Of a stretch of 64,000 bases of DNA, positions 9,815 through 19,221 are shown one piece after another. Numbering within the stretch: the first letter of the stretch is position 1; each line of letters opens with the position of its first letter. Made by a program: the position numbers and the translations under genes. Origin of the DNA: Nitzschia sp. pyKryTriq1 (lineage: Eukaryota; Bacillariophyta; Bacillariophyceae; Bacillariales; Bacillariaceae); the NCBI GenBank assembly GCA_956465555.1, contig OY101123.1:372001-436000 (forward strand), given 5' to 3'. Below the pieces are notes generated by a model that searched no databases, was not told the DNA's origin, and saw only the letters and a list, made by a program, of their open reading frames with translations.

Positions 9815-10801
9815 ATGATTTCCATGATCACCATCATTGTTTCCTACCTCGTTGCCATTGTTGCTTCAGCCATTCTGGTTGCGTCCTTCCTTTGCAAGAA
9901 GGCCATCGTCGCTCCTGCTCGTCCTGTCGCTTCGTCGGATGAAGTTGTCGTCGCCGCGGACGACGTCGACTACAGCGCTATTCCTTCCATCCGATCATTC
10001 GCTCCAATTGTCATCCCGACCCGCCTCTTCAATGGCATCGAACGTTCTACGCCCGGATCAAAGACCCAAAAGATCCGAATTGGCCACAACACGCCCCTTT
10101 CTGTCTTCGATATCCCCGTCTACGCCGTTCACATGAACGCAAGCGCCGCGAAACAGTACCAAGCTTCGTGGCGACCCAATTTGTTCTCGACCGCGGAGCT
10201 TCCTCAAGTCCCTGAAAATGGCTTCATGGCTGTCGGTGAGGCTCCTTCTGCGCCCACCAAGAATTTGCTTCCTGGACCCAAGAACTTATACTGGGAACTC
10301 TGTCGCGAGGCCGATCTTGCCGATGAGAAGAAGACGCTCTTTGGTTTTGAAGAGCCAGTTTCGTCCAATGTTTCGAAGTATGTTCCATCCGCACCTTTGA
10401 AGAGAAAGAAGGGCGATGTTACGAAAAAGGATCAATTTGGTTTTGCTTCGGTCGAGCACTTTTGGACTTGCGCGACCGACGATGGCGAGTGGTCGGCACC
10501 GGCGGAAGAAGAAAGTGTTGTCGTCGTCGCGGATGAAGGTATCGACTTGTCCTCGCCGTTTCCTGATGCTGAATCGGACTCAGAAGACGAAGACGAAAAT
10601 GAAATGGAAGATGAGAACCGCAGCGACAACAATGAAATTTCTATTGTCGACGAGACAACTCCCATTGTTCTTCGTCGATCACCTCGTTTGGCCGCCCGCC
10701 GAAATAAAACGCAAGAGGTTGCCTCGTCGTCAGAATTGTTGGGTCTCGTTTTTTTGAATGGTCGACGACGATCCCTTCGATTGATGCACCGCACTTGTTG
10801 A
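9815..10801 (+). CDS. Unknown single-pass membrane protein with RRSPRLAA-type basic tail
   Basis: 328 residues from the ATG at 9815, which sits in a good context (CACCATGA); the frame is open further upstream only through non-ATG codons. A long N-terminal hydrophobic helix (MITIIVSYLVAIVASAILVASFLC) acts as signal or anchor. The middle is soluble and without recognised domain, containing FGFEEP and FGFASVEHFW repeats of a short F-G-F motif. Then comes an acidic stretch (SDSEDEDENEMEDEN), followed by two related basic motifs, RRSPRLAARR near residue 286 and RRRSLRLM at the end. RRSPR-L-A-type motifs occur as nuclear or chromatin-associated tags in many eukaryotes, so an anchor plus this motif is an odd combination. 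Function unknown. Confidence 0.65.
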   Translation: MISMITIIVSYLVAIVASAILVASFLCKKAIVAPARPVASSDEVVVAADDVDYSAIPSIRSFAPIVIPTRLFNGIERSTPGSKTQKIRIGHNTPLSVFDIPVYAVHMNASAAKQYQASWRPNLFSTAELPQVPENGFMAVGEAPSAPTKNLLPGPKNLYWELCREADLADEKKTLFGFEEPVSSNVSKYVPSAPLKRKKGDVTKKDQFGFASVEHFWTCATDDGEWSAPAEEESVVVVADEGIDLSSPFPDAESDSEDEDENEMEDENRSDNNEISIVDETTPIVLRRSPRLAARRNKTQEVASSSELLGLVFLNGRRRSLRLMHRTC

Positions 10802-11448
10802 TTGTTTTGTTGATGAATTGTTTGTTTGACTATGTTTGCATGATATTTTGTTCGTTCGTTTGTTCCGTTCGTTTTCTGCTCCTCGTTTGTTTGTTGCTCC
10901 GCCTTTCTATCTCCAAGCAAGCCCCATTGCATTGATTGATCGATTATTGTTGCCTCTTCTTTCCACCGACGAATCCCCACCACTTTGAATTTTTACCTCG
11001 CCAGCACATGATCGATTGATTGTTGTTTCTTTTCGTCTTCGGTCCTCTCGCTTCTCTTCGACTATCATATGTGAGCCTCGTTAGTCCGTCCTAACCACCA
11101 CGGCAGGGTTTTATAATTCACATCAATATGATTGTCAAGAGAATGATGACACTACGAACGATGACAAAGATCAACTATTTCACATCGCATCTACGCAATA
11201 ATGGCAACCATCACTACCACTTACCACTACTACCATCACTACTACTACTACTGCTACTACTACTACCTTTTAATAGATCCATTCATCTATACAACACGTA
11301 CATTTTCCTTCGATTTTAGTAGTTAAATTCTGCCTTTCGATGAACACGTAGTACTTGTAGAATAATTATTGACCGACACGAATCGCACCGTCATGAAGAA
11401 TTTATTTTAAAATAGGGTGGGTTCATCTCGTGGGCGCTACTGCTGATG
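10802..11448. other. Intergenic, no gene seen
   Basis: 647 bp rich in TTGT/TCGTT runs, then a CTA-type trinucleotide microsatellite (about 11218-11265). A 23-base element at 11374-11396 recurs at 12434-12456 with one mismatch. A 63-codon open frame at 11128-11319 is simple-sequence and not supported. Confidence 0.5.
11374..11396. repeat. 23-bp direct repeat, copy 1
   Basis: Matches 12434-12456 at 22 of 23 positions, 17 of them contiguous (GAATCGCACCGTCATGA). The two copies bracket the TPR exons. Confidence 0.8.
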
Positions 11449-12416
11449 CTAGTTAGCACCTTTCTTTTTCCGAATCGAAGTGAGAACTTTCATCACTTTG
11501 TTCTTTTGGTTCTTAGTTTTCTGGAGTGAGTGTTGATTTTGAATACTCGGCGAAGCTCGATTAACTTTTGCTTCTCTCCTTTCTCCCTTCGGTGGTGTGG
11601 AGGGCTTTGGATCTTGTTGTTCAGGAATCGAAAAGGTTTTTCGAAGTTCCTCTACGGCCTGCTCGAATGTAGTTCCACGGCTCTTTACCATGTTGATCTT
11701 GTCAGCAGTTACGTAGCACCTTCGATCGTGAGCTCCGTATTCTTTCTGCTGCAGGTCCAAAATGCGGCCAAACATCTTTGAAGAGTGGAAATGTGTCAGG
11801 ACGCCTTCAGTTACTCGGCCGCGAGGAGAACCTATACAAGTTGTGCACGTACTATTGCTGCCTTCTGTGGATCGCCATTAAGAAGATTGGCCACCGCCAA
11901 ATGATCCACATTGGCGATAATAGTAGAGTTGGCACCTTTCACAAGAAGTTGTTGTTCCTGTCTCGAAAAAGAGGATTCGTGAGCTAATTATCTCGGATCG
12001 ACAAGAGAATACTACTACTGCTACTTCAGCGCACTTACCATGAGTGCATTTTCCAGCGCTGTCACGGCCATAGGTAGTTCGCTTGTGACAAGTTTCACGA
12101 ATCCGATGTTGGCACGCGTAATGGAGATATTGAGGGAGATCGATTGACCCACCGCAGCCGAGCTGAGGTACAAACTGTGGCTCAGAACGCCGAATAGTAC
12201 ATCCAACGACTCGCGATAAAACGTGTTGGCTGCCCCTGGCTGACCGCACATGTAAGCAAGGCAGCCGAGATTGTTCAAAATTTCTGCCATTTGCATCCGA
12301 TCTCCTAAGTCCTTTGCAAAGCTCCTGGCGAATACCAATGCCTGTTCAAGCGTGGCATGAGCCTCCGCGAATTCATTTAGCGCGTACATGCAAGTAGAAA
12401 GCTTTACCAAAGATGC
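11449..12416 (-). CDS. TPR-repeat protein, C-terminal exons (5' end unresolved)
   Basis: Three exons read cleanly on the minus strand: 12416-12039, 11957-11853 and 11775-11449. The introns are 81 and 77 nt (GTAAGT...GACAG and GTACGT...AAAG), all phase 0. Together they encode 269 residues. The first has TPR-type helices (LNEFAEAHATLEQALVFA, then AEILNNLGCLAYMCGQPGAA) and the second SIIAN-like VDHLAVANLLNGDPQKAAI. The third continues FGRILDLQQKEYGAHDR and ends in a basic Lys-rich tail. The D-R-M-x-M-A-E-I-L-N-N-L-G spacing resembles kinesin-light-chain-like TPR proteins common in diatoms. The 5' part is uncertain. An acceptor (TTTCTCAG) precedes base 12416, and upstream another frame (about 12524-12449) reads as plausible protein; joining them needs either a 32-nt or a 56-nt intron. 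TPR proteins mediate protein-protein contacts; no partner can be named. Confidence 0.6.
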
Positions 12417-12433
12417 CTGAGAAAATCAAGAAA

Positions 12434-12456
12434 CGACATGAATCGCACCGTCATGA
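12434..12456. repeat. 23-bp direct repeat, copy 2
   Basis: Second copy of the element at 11374-11396. Read on the minus strand it overlaps the candidate splice donor of the TPR gene. Confidence 0.8.
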
Positions 12457-12976
12457 TCCTCGATGCCTCGACCTTGGCAGTTTCTTCCACAAAGAAGGCA
12501 TTGATAGCATGCGCGCATAAAAATAAGAATCGGGTGTGCTTGCATTAGTCTCGGGGCTGAGCAGTTCTTCTTCTCTCCCCAAGACGAGAGCGCAGCATAC
12601 TCTTCAATCCATGATGATATCCCCGTACTGGTGATTGGTGCCTTCACCGGCATTCTATATTAGGCCGAGCCTTTGGCCAAGTTCATGGATATCGGCACCA
12701 ATTGTCATTGGATTTTTTGAAATCACTCGAAGCGGGTGTTGGAGAGCTGGTGGGGGAGTATTTAGTCCTCGTCTCCTTTGGAACTCTAGGACTTTTTGGA
12801 TTGGCGATGCTGGAGAGCTAATCGTTGGACAGTCTTTGGAATCCTTGGAGTTTTTTCAGATTCGGATGTAGGCGCGGGGGGAGCACTGGGAGATGGGATC
12901 TTCTTGGCAGTCGTCGTCGTCGTTGTCGTGTACCGGTACGACTTGGTGTGTCGCAAAATCAATCGTGCCCTATGCA
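12457..12976. other. Possible upstream TPR exon and intergenic DNA
   Basis: On the minus strand 12653-12457 two overlapping frames look partly protein-like and may hold 5' exons of the TPR gene, but no splice chain is convincing. 12654-12976 has no supported gene; it includes one GTACCGGTAC palindrome near 12930. Confidence 0.35.
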
Positions 12977-13807
12977 CTAACGAGACAATCCGTTCCTGTG
13001 TGGCTCCTTTTTTGTCAGCGAAGACGACGACGAGCGAGAAGAAGCAATATTGACGAGTGTCTTGCCCAGCATCATTTGGCCCGTAGTTCCCGCCAATTCC
13101 TCTATCATGGGTACATCCAAAAATCCATCCAAAAAGTCCAATGGTAGTGTCCCCTGGGCATCCCGATATCCCATAATCCCATAGAATCGAATGGCCGAGG
13201 CATTTTCATGGGCAACATTCAAGACAAGATGGGTGGTTCCCATGGCCGCCGCGTGATCTTCGAGGCCCTGCATCAACTTTCGAGCAATACCCTGCCGTCG
13301 AAATTTCGAGTCTGTCACCACATCCGTCACATATAGCGCAGAATAACAAGGACGTGGAAGAGGCGAAGAGTCGTCCTCATGGTTGTCTTTGGAAATAACG
13401 GCTGCTTCGACTTCGTAAGAACTCATTTCAGCGGCTCCAACGACTTTGACTTCTGCTTCTTCTGAGTCGTGATGATCATTGCCGAGTGTGGTGGTGGTAG
13501 TGCTTTGTTTGGCTAGAAACAAGAGCGAGCTCGGTCGCTCTTCCCTGTAAAGATCTCTCGTGGCAGATCGAAAGGCTTGTCGGCTAGTTCTACCATCATC
13601 TTGGATCCACTCATCGAATCGTACATCAGCCAGGGCATTCCAATCTTCGTCCGTTTGGACTGGTTCTATCCGGACAGATGTGGTCGTGGTCGCCGGGGAA
13701 TGAGGTTGAGAAGCAGCAGCCGGAAAGCCTTGAGCTGGTGATGGAGAGAGTAGCAACGCCACACCCAATATTCGTACTAACAGCACGATCCATTGTCGAA
13801 GGTTCAT
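12977..13807 (-). CDS. GNAT-family N-acetyltransferase, probably plastid-targeted
   Basis: 276 residues from the ATG at 13807; upstream in-frame ATGs would add about 100 residues without similarity. The N terminus is a signal peptide (WIVLLVRILGVALLLSPSP) followed by AQG-F-PAA, which resembles the diatom ASAFAP motif that marks import into the secondary plastid. The GNAT fold is clear: a beta-strand DVVTDSKFRRQGIARKLMQGL contains the acetyl-CoA loop (R-R-Q-G-I-A), then LVLNVAHENASAIRFYGIMGYR is motif B. A Thr/Glu/Asp-rich insertion of about 40 residues sits before motif A. The substrate (protein N terminus, lysine or small amine) cannot be read from sequence. It is transcribed away from the SET-domain gene. 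Confidence 0.75.
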   Translation of the reverse strand: MNLRQWIVLLVRILGVALLLSPSPAQGFPAAASQPHSPATTTTSVRIEPVQTDEDWNALADVRFDEWIQDDGRTSRQAFRSATRDLYREERPSSLLFLAKQSTTTTTLGNDHHDSEEAEVKVVGAAEMSSYEVEAAVISKDNHEDDSSPLPRPCYSALYVTDVVTDSKFRRQGIARKLMQGLEDHAAAMGTTHLVLNVAHENASAIRFYGIMGYRDAQGTLPLDFLDGFLDVPMIEELAGTTGQMMLGKTLVNIASSRSSSSSLTKKEPHRNGLSR

Positions 13808-14419
13808 TTTTGCGTTGCGTTTCCGTCTTTCCGATTCAGAGAAGCGTATTATGATTGATGGTGTGTTATGGGTCATGGTTATAGACTGTTCATCATCTTT
13901 GTTCATGATCGCTTCATCAAGACCATGTTGTACCGGTACCGGTATGTACCGGTACTCCCTCGTAACAACGATGATGATGACGGTGTCAGCATCACACACG
14001 CACTTCGCCACTTTCTTGCCCCGAACCAAAGTGATGGATCGACGGGACTCCCAGTCACGAGTTGAGGATGGCGTGGCCGTCGCGCTGACGTATGCGAAAA
14101 TTCCTCTTTGCTCCAATCAAAGCACGGAATTCTACGTTCATCCTCACATGCAATCGCCGCAGCCGGCAACACGAGCACAGAACTACTGTACGTAACACAC
14201 GCACATCCAAGTGGAAGTCCTTTGATTTTTTGAACGAGCCACTCACATCTTCGCATTTCAGTCTTCGATCGATCGAAAGACGGAAGAGACATCTCGTCGT
14301 CGCTCATCTCGTCCCACTTCTCTCAACCATCAACGCAGCGGTCGTCATCTTATATCATATATCCACCACATTCCACCACCTCCATCCAGTTTGAAAGACG
14401 AAGAATCGATAAAACAATC
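13808..14419. promoter_or_regulatory. Divergent intergenic (promoter) region with ACCGGT cluster and TGACGT
   Basis: 612 bp between two divergent plastid-type genes (GNAT minus, SET plus). Four overlapping ACCGGT/GTAC palindromes lie at about 13929-13957. A TGACGT half-site lies near 14085. No gene is supported in either strand. A shared promoter is inferred from position. Confidence 0.4.
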
Positions 14420-15793
14420 ATGATCGTGCTTCGCTTCTTTCTAGTACCTGCCACTTTGCTAGCATCCTGGACCTTGGGATTCCAACTTCCATCCAACCAC
14501 CACGGCGTCCACCCCAACCGTCGTCTTTCTATTGATACTCGGTTGTCGGCGTTGTCGGTGGACGTGAATGCTCCCAGAGACTATCAAAATTTTGCCGGAT
14601 GGTCGAATCACTATGGATTGCAAATGGAAAATGGATTCCAACTGACCGAGAATGAAGGGGACTGGAGTGTCATAGCCGGTGCTCCAGCAGCTCGAGGATC
14701 GCGGGTGCTATTTGTTCCGGGAATGCTCAAATTATCATCGAGACAGGCGCGCGAAGAGGAGTTTCCTGGCTTGGATTCGATTGAGCAGTTTCTCGACAAG
14801 AAGGGATCGAAGGATTTGGTTCCGCAGTTCTTTCTCTTCCTAAAGGTGCTCAAAGAATATGAAAATGGCGAGCAATCTCCGTACTATCCATGGCTCGATG
14901 CCATGCCCAGGAGGTTCTCGACTGCCGTGACCTTTGATGACTTTGAAGTACAGTGCTTGCCACCCTTTGTGGGTTCTCTTTCTCGCTTGGACCGTATCAA
15001 CTTTGGAACCTTTACAGAAGCGCTGCAACGGGTCAACCCAGATTACATCCGCCAGTCCACCAAGACGGATACGACCGCAGTCAAGTGGGCGTTCAACATT
15101 GTCTTTACCCGATGCTGGTCGACTACCAAGGACGAGGTGGAAATCGTTCCCATGGCCGATATGTTCAATCACGCAGCCGATGCCAATGTGGAAGTCAAAT
15201 ACGACCAGGAAGGGAACTGCAATGTTGTTCTGACTCGAGATGTGCAACAAGGCGAACCTCTCTGTCTGTCCTATGGAAATCCCACCAATCCGTCACGATT
15301 TTTGTCCACCTTTGGTTTCTTGGACGAATCCCCTCCTGCCACCTTTTGCAAAATCATGACGGCACGTCCTTCCAAAGAACTCAAGAATTTGGGATACGAT
15401 TTTTCTAGAATGGTTTTCTACACGGAAGACGGTGCGATTGCCGAAGAAGTATGGGATGTCATCCTTTTCTCCCTACTCGAAAACCGACCGGAAGAACGGC
15501 AACGATTTTATCATGCCCACATGACCATGGATCGACAAACAAAAGTGATGATGCAATCTCAATATTTACAAGAAACGATCAATGCATTATTGGTGCATGT
15601 CGACAAGACGCTGGGCGAATTGGATGTTTTGGCGTCCAAGATGCAACAAGAAGGTCCCGATGGACACGATAATCTCATTATGATCTGGCGACACAATGAG
15701 TTTGTCCGAGATACCTTTCTCAAAGTCAAGGCTCGTCTCGATCGAATGCTTGCCAATGAAAAGGCACGAAGACAAGCTGCGTCGTACGCGTAA
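14420..15793 (+). CDS. SET-domain protein methyltransferase (Rubisco LSMT-like)
   Basis: 457-residue lysine or histidine methyltransferase of the LSMT/SETD3/SETD6 type that uses S-adenosylmethionine. The SET domain begins at about residue 60 (GLQMENGFQL, GRGL-like ARGSRVLFVPG). It is interrupted by the usual iSET insertion (EQFL...LFLKVLKEYENGEQSPYYPWLDAMPRRF). It resumes with EIVPMADMFNHAADANVE, where the NH-x4-N SAM/catalytic motif appears as FNHAADANV, and GEPLCLSYGN with the catalytic tyrosine. A C-terminal Rubisco-substrate-binding-like helical region follows (VWDVILFSLLENRPEERQRF). An N-terminal hydrophobic leader ending TLG-FQLPS is compatible with plastid import. The substrate is unknown; Rubisco is only one possibility. 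Confidence 0.8.
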   Translation: MIVLRFFLVPATLLASWTLGFQLPSNHHGVHPNRRLSIDTRLSALSVDVNAPRDYQNFAGWSNHYGLQMENGFQLTENEGDWSVIAGAPAARGSRVLFVPGMLKLSSRQAREEEFPGLDSIEQFLDKKGSKDLVPQFFLFLKVLKEYENGEQSPYYPWLDAMPRRFSTAVTFDDFEVQCLPPFVGSLSRLDRINFGTFTEALQRVNPDYIRQSTKTDTTAVKWAFNIVFTRCWSTTKDEVEIVPMADMFNHAADANVEVKYDQEGNCNVVLTRDVQQGEPLCLSYGNPTNPSRFLSTFGFLDESPPATFCKIMTARPSKELKNLGYDFSRMVFYTEDGAIAEEVWDVILFSLLENRPEERQRFYHAHMTMDRQTKVMMQSQYLQETINALLVHVDKTLGELDVLASKMQQEGPDGHDNLIMIWRHNEFVRDTFLKVKARLDRMLANEKARRQAASYA

Positions 15794-16060
15794 ACAAATT
15801 GAGAAACTGATGATGACGACGACGACAAAGTCTCAAACACCACGCAACAACAATAGAGAAATGAAGAAGAATCGACAATGCCCTACCCATGTACCTACGA
15901 ATACTCTACTGGAGACACATCATGACAAACCCAGACTCACTCTCTATTGTTAGACTACTCGTACCTCATTTTTTAAAAATATTATCATATGATACCATAC
16001 TGTACACCATTGTTCCCTCCCATCCAGTTGGTCGTCAATACAATGATACTACTGTTAAAA

Positions 16061-16206
16061 ATAACTACTCGTACTGTACAGTACTGCTGTTGTTCACCGT
16101 CTCTGTACTGTACTGTAGATGTGCCGACTACTATAACTACTCCTACTGTACAGTACTGCTGTTGTTCACCGTCTCTGGACTGTACTGTAGATGTGCCGAC
16201 TACTAC
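16061..16206 (+). repeat. 72-bp tandem duplication
   Basis: Two head-to-tail copies, 16061-16132 and 16133-16206, with very few mismatches. Each contains TACTGTACAGTACTG, a self-complementary core. The length is 24 codons, which keeps reading frames open by chance. Confidence 0.85.
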
Positions 16207-16362
16207 TAGTAGCTACCGTTGATCCACCCCGCACGGGTGAAGAATCAATCATTGGACTATCATCATCCTGGGCGTGTCCACCGTCGTAGTCGTTCCGACG
16301 CAAGAGAGATTTTATTTGCTCTCGACCGTCCTCAAGGTAGCAGCTAATAATTAAATTAGAAA

Positions 16363-16387
16363 GTGGACTTTTTCGCTGCTTTACGAT
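16363..16387 (+). repeat. Dispersed CTGCTTTACGAT element, copy 1
   Basis: GTGGAC, T-run, CGCTGCTTTACGAT, followed by a TACTAGTA word. Compare 22172-22194. Confidence 0.6.
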
Positions 16388-17076
16388 TTAGTACTACTAG
16401 TAGCAGTAGCTATATGAAATTAAGCTACACTACCTGCCTCCCGGTCGATGAGCAGAGGGAAACTGTACTGCTGTATGTTAGTCTACCAGTGCAGATCTGC
16501 ACCGGTATGATAATTTGAAGATCCAGAAGTTGAAGAGATATTTTCAGACGAAAGTGAAAATCTATCCTCAGGATCGACTGCTATTGACGATCTATGAAGT
16601 CACTTTTAGACTACCTGTAACATTATCACAATATTCATTTTTTAAACATTAGCATTCCGCCTACATTATAGCTGCTAGCTAGTAGGCTGATGATTAACAT
16701 ATATATGATATCTATAACCGTGCAACTACTGACTGGAGGGCCGGCTGGACCCGTCATACAGGAGGCAAGTGCCACCCGGAAGGAAATATCATCGTTCACA
16801 CTAGTATAGTAGCTAGTAGGTAGTCTTCATACCGTCAGCAGGAAGTATACTCGGATCGGAGGACTCGTATTTTTTTCATCCTGTGCCTTGAATTTTATTG
16901 GACGGGGAAACTAAAGGTCGCTCTCGATAGCCAATCGACTGGCTTGTTTCATCGCGGTGTGTTTGTTTGTGTGCCGTGATCACAAAACCCGCAGGACAAA
17001 ATCAATGATCATACTACTAGTAGTAGTAACCATTAATTTCATTTCATTAATACTCTGTCCACCATCACAATAAAGA

Positions 17077-18411
17077 ATGAAACGACGACATGGCGCCAGA
17101 CAACACCCCGCTGCTATTCGACTCTCCTACTCAACCATATGGGCAGGTTTGATCCTGTTGTTTGTGTTGTCTTTTCTGCAAACCCAGCGGGCACTTCAAA
17201 ATAGTTCTGCGGATATTGGATGGGGTCTCTGGTCATCGTCCAGTGCTTCATTCCCCCGAGTCGAACTGCCCGATGTAAATACCTCGAATGGTACAATTAT
17301 TGTACAATTATCGGGCGAGATGGGGAACAATTTGAACAAGCTGGCATTCGGGAGAAGCCTCCAGTTGATGGCCAAGAATGACTACCATTTGGATCTGCAC
17401 CTGGTATTGCGTCATCAAAATGATGCCAACAAATGGATTTCGGCCAGACGAAATTTGCAAAAATGTTTTCCGAATTTGCGACATTTGGATTTTAGTGCGG
17501 GCAATTCCAAAGAATATGCGGACCGACAAATTGAACAACGACTGTGGCTGGGTGGAACGGCATCCTCCGAATCTCTCGTCCTCCACGGAAACGACGATAA
17601 AAGCATGCACAATGTGTTGGGTGAAATCAAATCCATTCTTCAATCCAAGAAACTACCATATCCGCCGCCGACCGTGAGCAGTAGCAGGCAGCAGAAAGCA
17701 TTCGGTTCGTCCTCCAATAAACAGCAAATTCGGTTGCCTTACATGGTGGCGGACAGTATGGTAGACTGGCATCTTTTGGACCGATATCGCTCGGAGCTTT
17801 TAGAATGGCTCGCCTTTGACTATGATGCATGTTGTCCCTCATCTGCATCCTCGTTGCCCCAACCGGACGAGTCAGTCTTTCATTTTCGCAATTTTGTGAC
17901 GGAATTGCAAGGCGCCACCTCGGCCTTGGGATTTGACGAACTCTCGGCCTCGCGCACCGCCACGGAACTCTTTGGACACTTGCAGGCAGGCGATAAGGTG
18001 GCGATCACGACTCGATTCGAGAATAATCCAGTGACCCAAGACTATGTGCAGGCCATGGAACAAGAACGAGGATTGCAAGTCCGTGTGATTTCGGGGAATT
18101 CCGCCACGGAAGACTTTTGTTTCTTGGCCAAAACCAAGAAAGAGCTGGTCGGGGGGCAGCGCTCTAGTTTCTTCACCTGGGCGGCCTATTTGGGAATTGC
18201 ATCATCGAGTAGTAGTAGTAGTAGTAGTAGTAGTAGCAAAACAGAGGGAATTCAACGAGTCCGATCCTATTCCGTCAACCCACCCGCACAGCACCAAACG
18301 TCCAGCAAGAACTCCCTGCAGCTACCTTACACATGGAACGACCAACAATTGAAAGACAGGTGGACATTTGAGGTTTATCAAACAACAACTCAGAAAACGA
18401 ATAATCAATAG
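17077..18411 (+). CDS. Type II membrane glycosyltransferase, GT11 fucosyltransferase-like
   Basis: 444 residues. A short basic cytoplasmic end is followed by one anchor helix (IWAGLILLFVLSFLQ), then a lumenal catalytic part. IIVQLSGEMGNNLNKLAFG aligns in style with the GRLGNQMFQYA start motif of alpha-1,2-fucosyltransferases. The later segments VFHFRN (H-x-R, donor-phosphate site) and GNSATEDFCFLAKTKKELVGGQRSSFFTWAAYLG fit the DF-x-L-M and SSFSWWAA-type end motifs. That supports a GDP-fucose-type transferase acting in the Golgi, but with divergence, so the sugar is not certain. A polyserine run encoded by an AGT microsatellite (18208-18237) lies near the C terminus. It probably decorates secreted glycans or glycoproteins. 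Confidence 0.55.
   Translation: MKRRHGARQHPAAIRLSYSTIWAGLILLFVLSFLQTQRALQNSSADIGWGLWSSSSASFPRVELPDVNTSNGTIIVQLSGEMGNNLNKLAFGRSLQLMAKNDYHLDLHLVLRHQNDANKWISARRNLQKCFPNLRHLDFSAGNSKEYADRQIEQRLWLGGTASSESLVLHGNDDKSMHNVLGEIKSILQSKKLPYPPPTVSSSRQQKAFGSSSNKQQIRLPYMVADSMVDWHLLDRYRSELLEWLAFDYDACCPSSASSLPQPDESVFHFRNFVTELQGATSALGFDELSASRTATELFGHLQAGDKVAITTRFENNPVTQDYVQAMEQERGLQVRVISGNSATEDFCFLAKTKKELVGGQRSSFFTWAAYLGIASSSSSSSSSSSSKTEGIQRVRSYSVNPPAQHQTSSKNSLQLPYTWNDQQLKDRWTFEVYQTTTQKTNNQ
18208..18237 (+). repeat. AGT trinucleotide microsatellite inside coding sequence
   Basis: About ten consecutive AGT codons encode a serine run in the GT11-like protein. Length variation would be tolerated in frame. Confidence 0.9.
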
Positions 18412-19221
18412 GAGCACAGTAATGTAAAATACCCATGCGAGCATTCAACTAAAATACTACTCAGTATGTAGAGAGCCATCATCGGCATGCGCATTGCTCC
18501 TACAGTACACGTACGATGGCAGTTTCTTATGCTGCTGGTGTGGGCATTACTTCCAGCAGTACCAGGTGCTCTAGCGTCACCACTGCTCGCGGAAAGAAGG
18601 AATTGTGGGCACTCCACTGCCTGTTACATTGTTGATGAAAGAATTTGAGTGACATCCAGTAGCCAGAGCAAAGATGTCTTTGCTAATCCGATGTCGCCAT
18701 GCGGTACGTGGTTAGTGTGGCGGCGGGTCTACCGTTCGGTACATCATTATTCGTCGGAGGGAGAACAACGTAGCTAGAGAGTTTCAGCGATAAATTTAAT
18801 TAATGACACACGCAACCATGCTGGAACAACATCATCTTCTGAGAAAATGTGACTTTCTCTCTTGATTCTACGTATACCGGTCGGTACAAGTAAGTACCGG
18901 TAGATAGAGGTGTCATCGGAAGGGCGGATAAGGCGCGCCCGCCGCGTGTTGTGTCAATAAATACGACTAACTGCTGTGTTGGTTTTCAGCGGCAACTTGG
19001 GAATATTTCGGTTTGTTGCCGCTCCTGCTGTTGCCGCTCCTCCCATTCCCATTCTCGTGGATGAACGATGAACAAGCCGGAGGAACTATTGTTACCATTG
19101 CTTGCAAGAAGAGACGCCCCATCGAACTTCGACTTTTAGTTTTCATTGGCATTGCTCGTGTCGTTATGATTGTGCCGGGTAGTGGTAATCCAGTACGAAG
19201 TCAATAATACCACAGACGATC
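18412..19221. other. Intergenic, 810 bp, no gene seen
   Basis: Contains two ACCGGT words around 18875-18902 and a GGCGCGCC site near 18932. Short open frames here have no coding character. Confidence 0.5.

Larger units (their letters stand above)
15794..17076. other. Intergenic, 1.28 kb, with tandem repeat and dispersed motifs
   Basis: No supported gene. It contains the 72-bp tandem repeat (listed), a GCTGCTTTACGAT element at 16363-16387, and many TACTAGTA/GCTAGC words (16390, 16670, 16800, 17010). The final 60 bp are the leader of the GT11-like gene. Confidence 0.5.

Noticed and set aside
11128-11319. 63-codon frame rich in Leu
   Set aside because: Translation of a CTA microsatellite.
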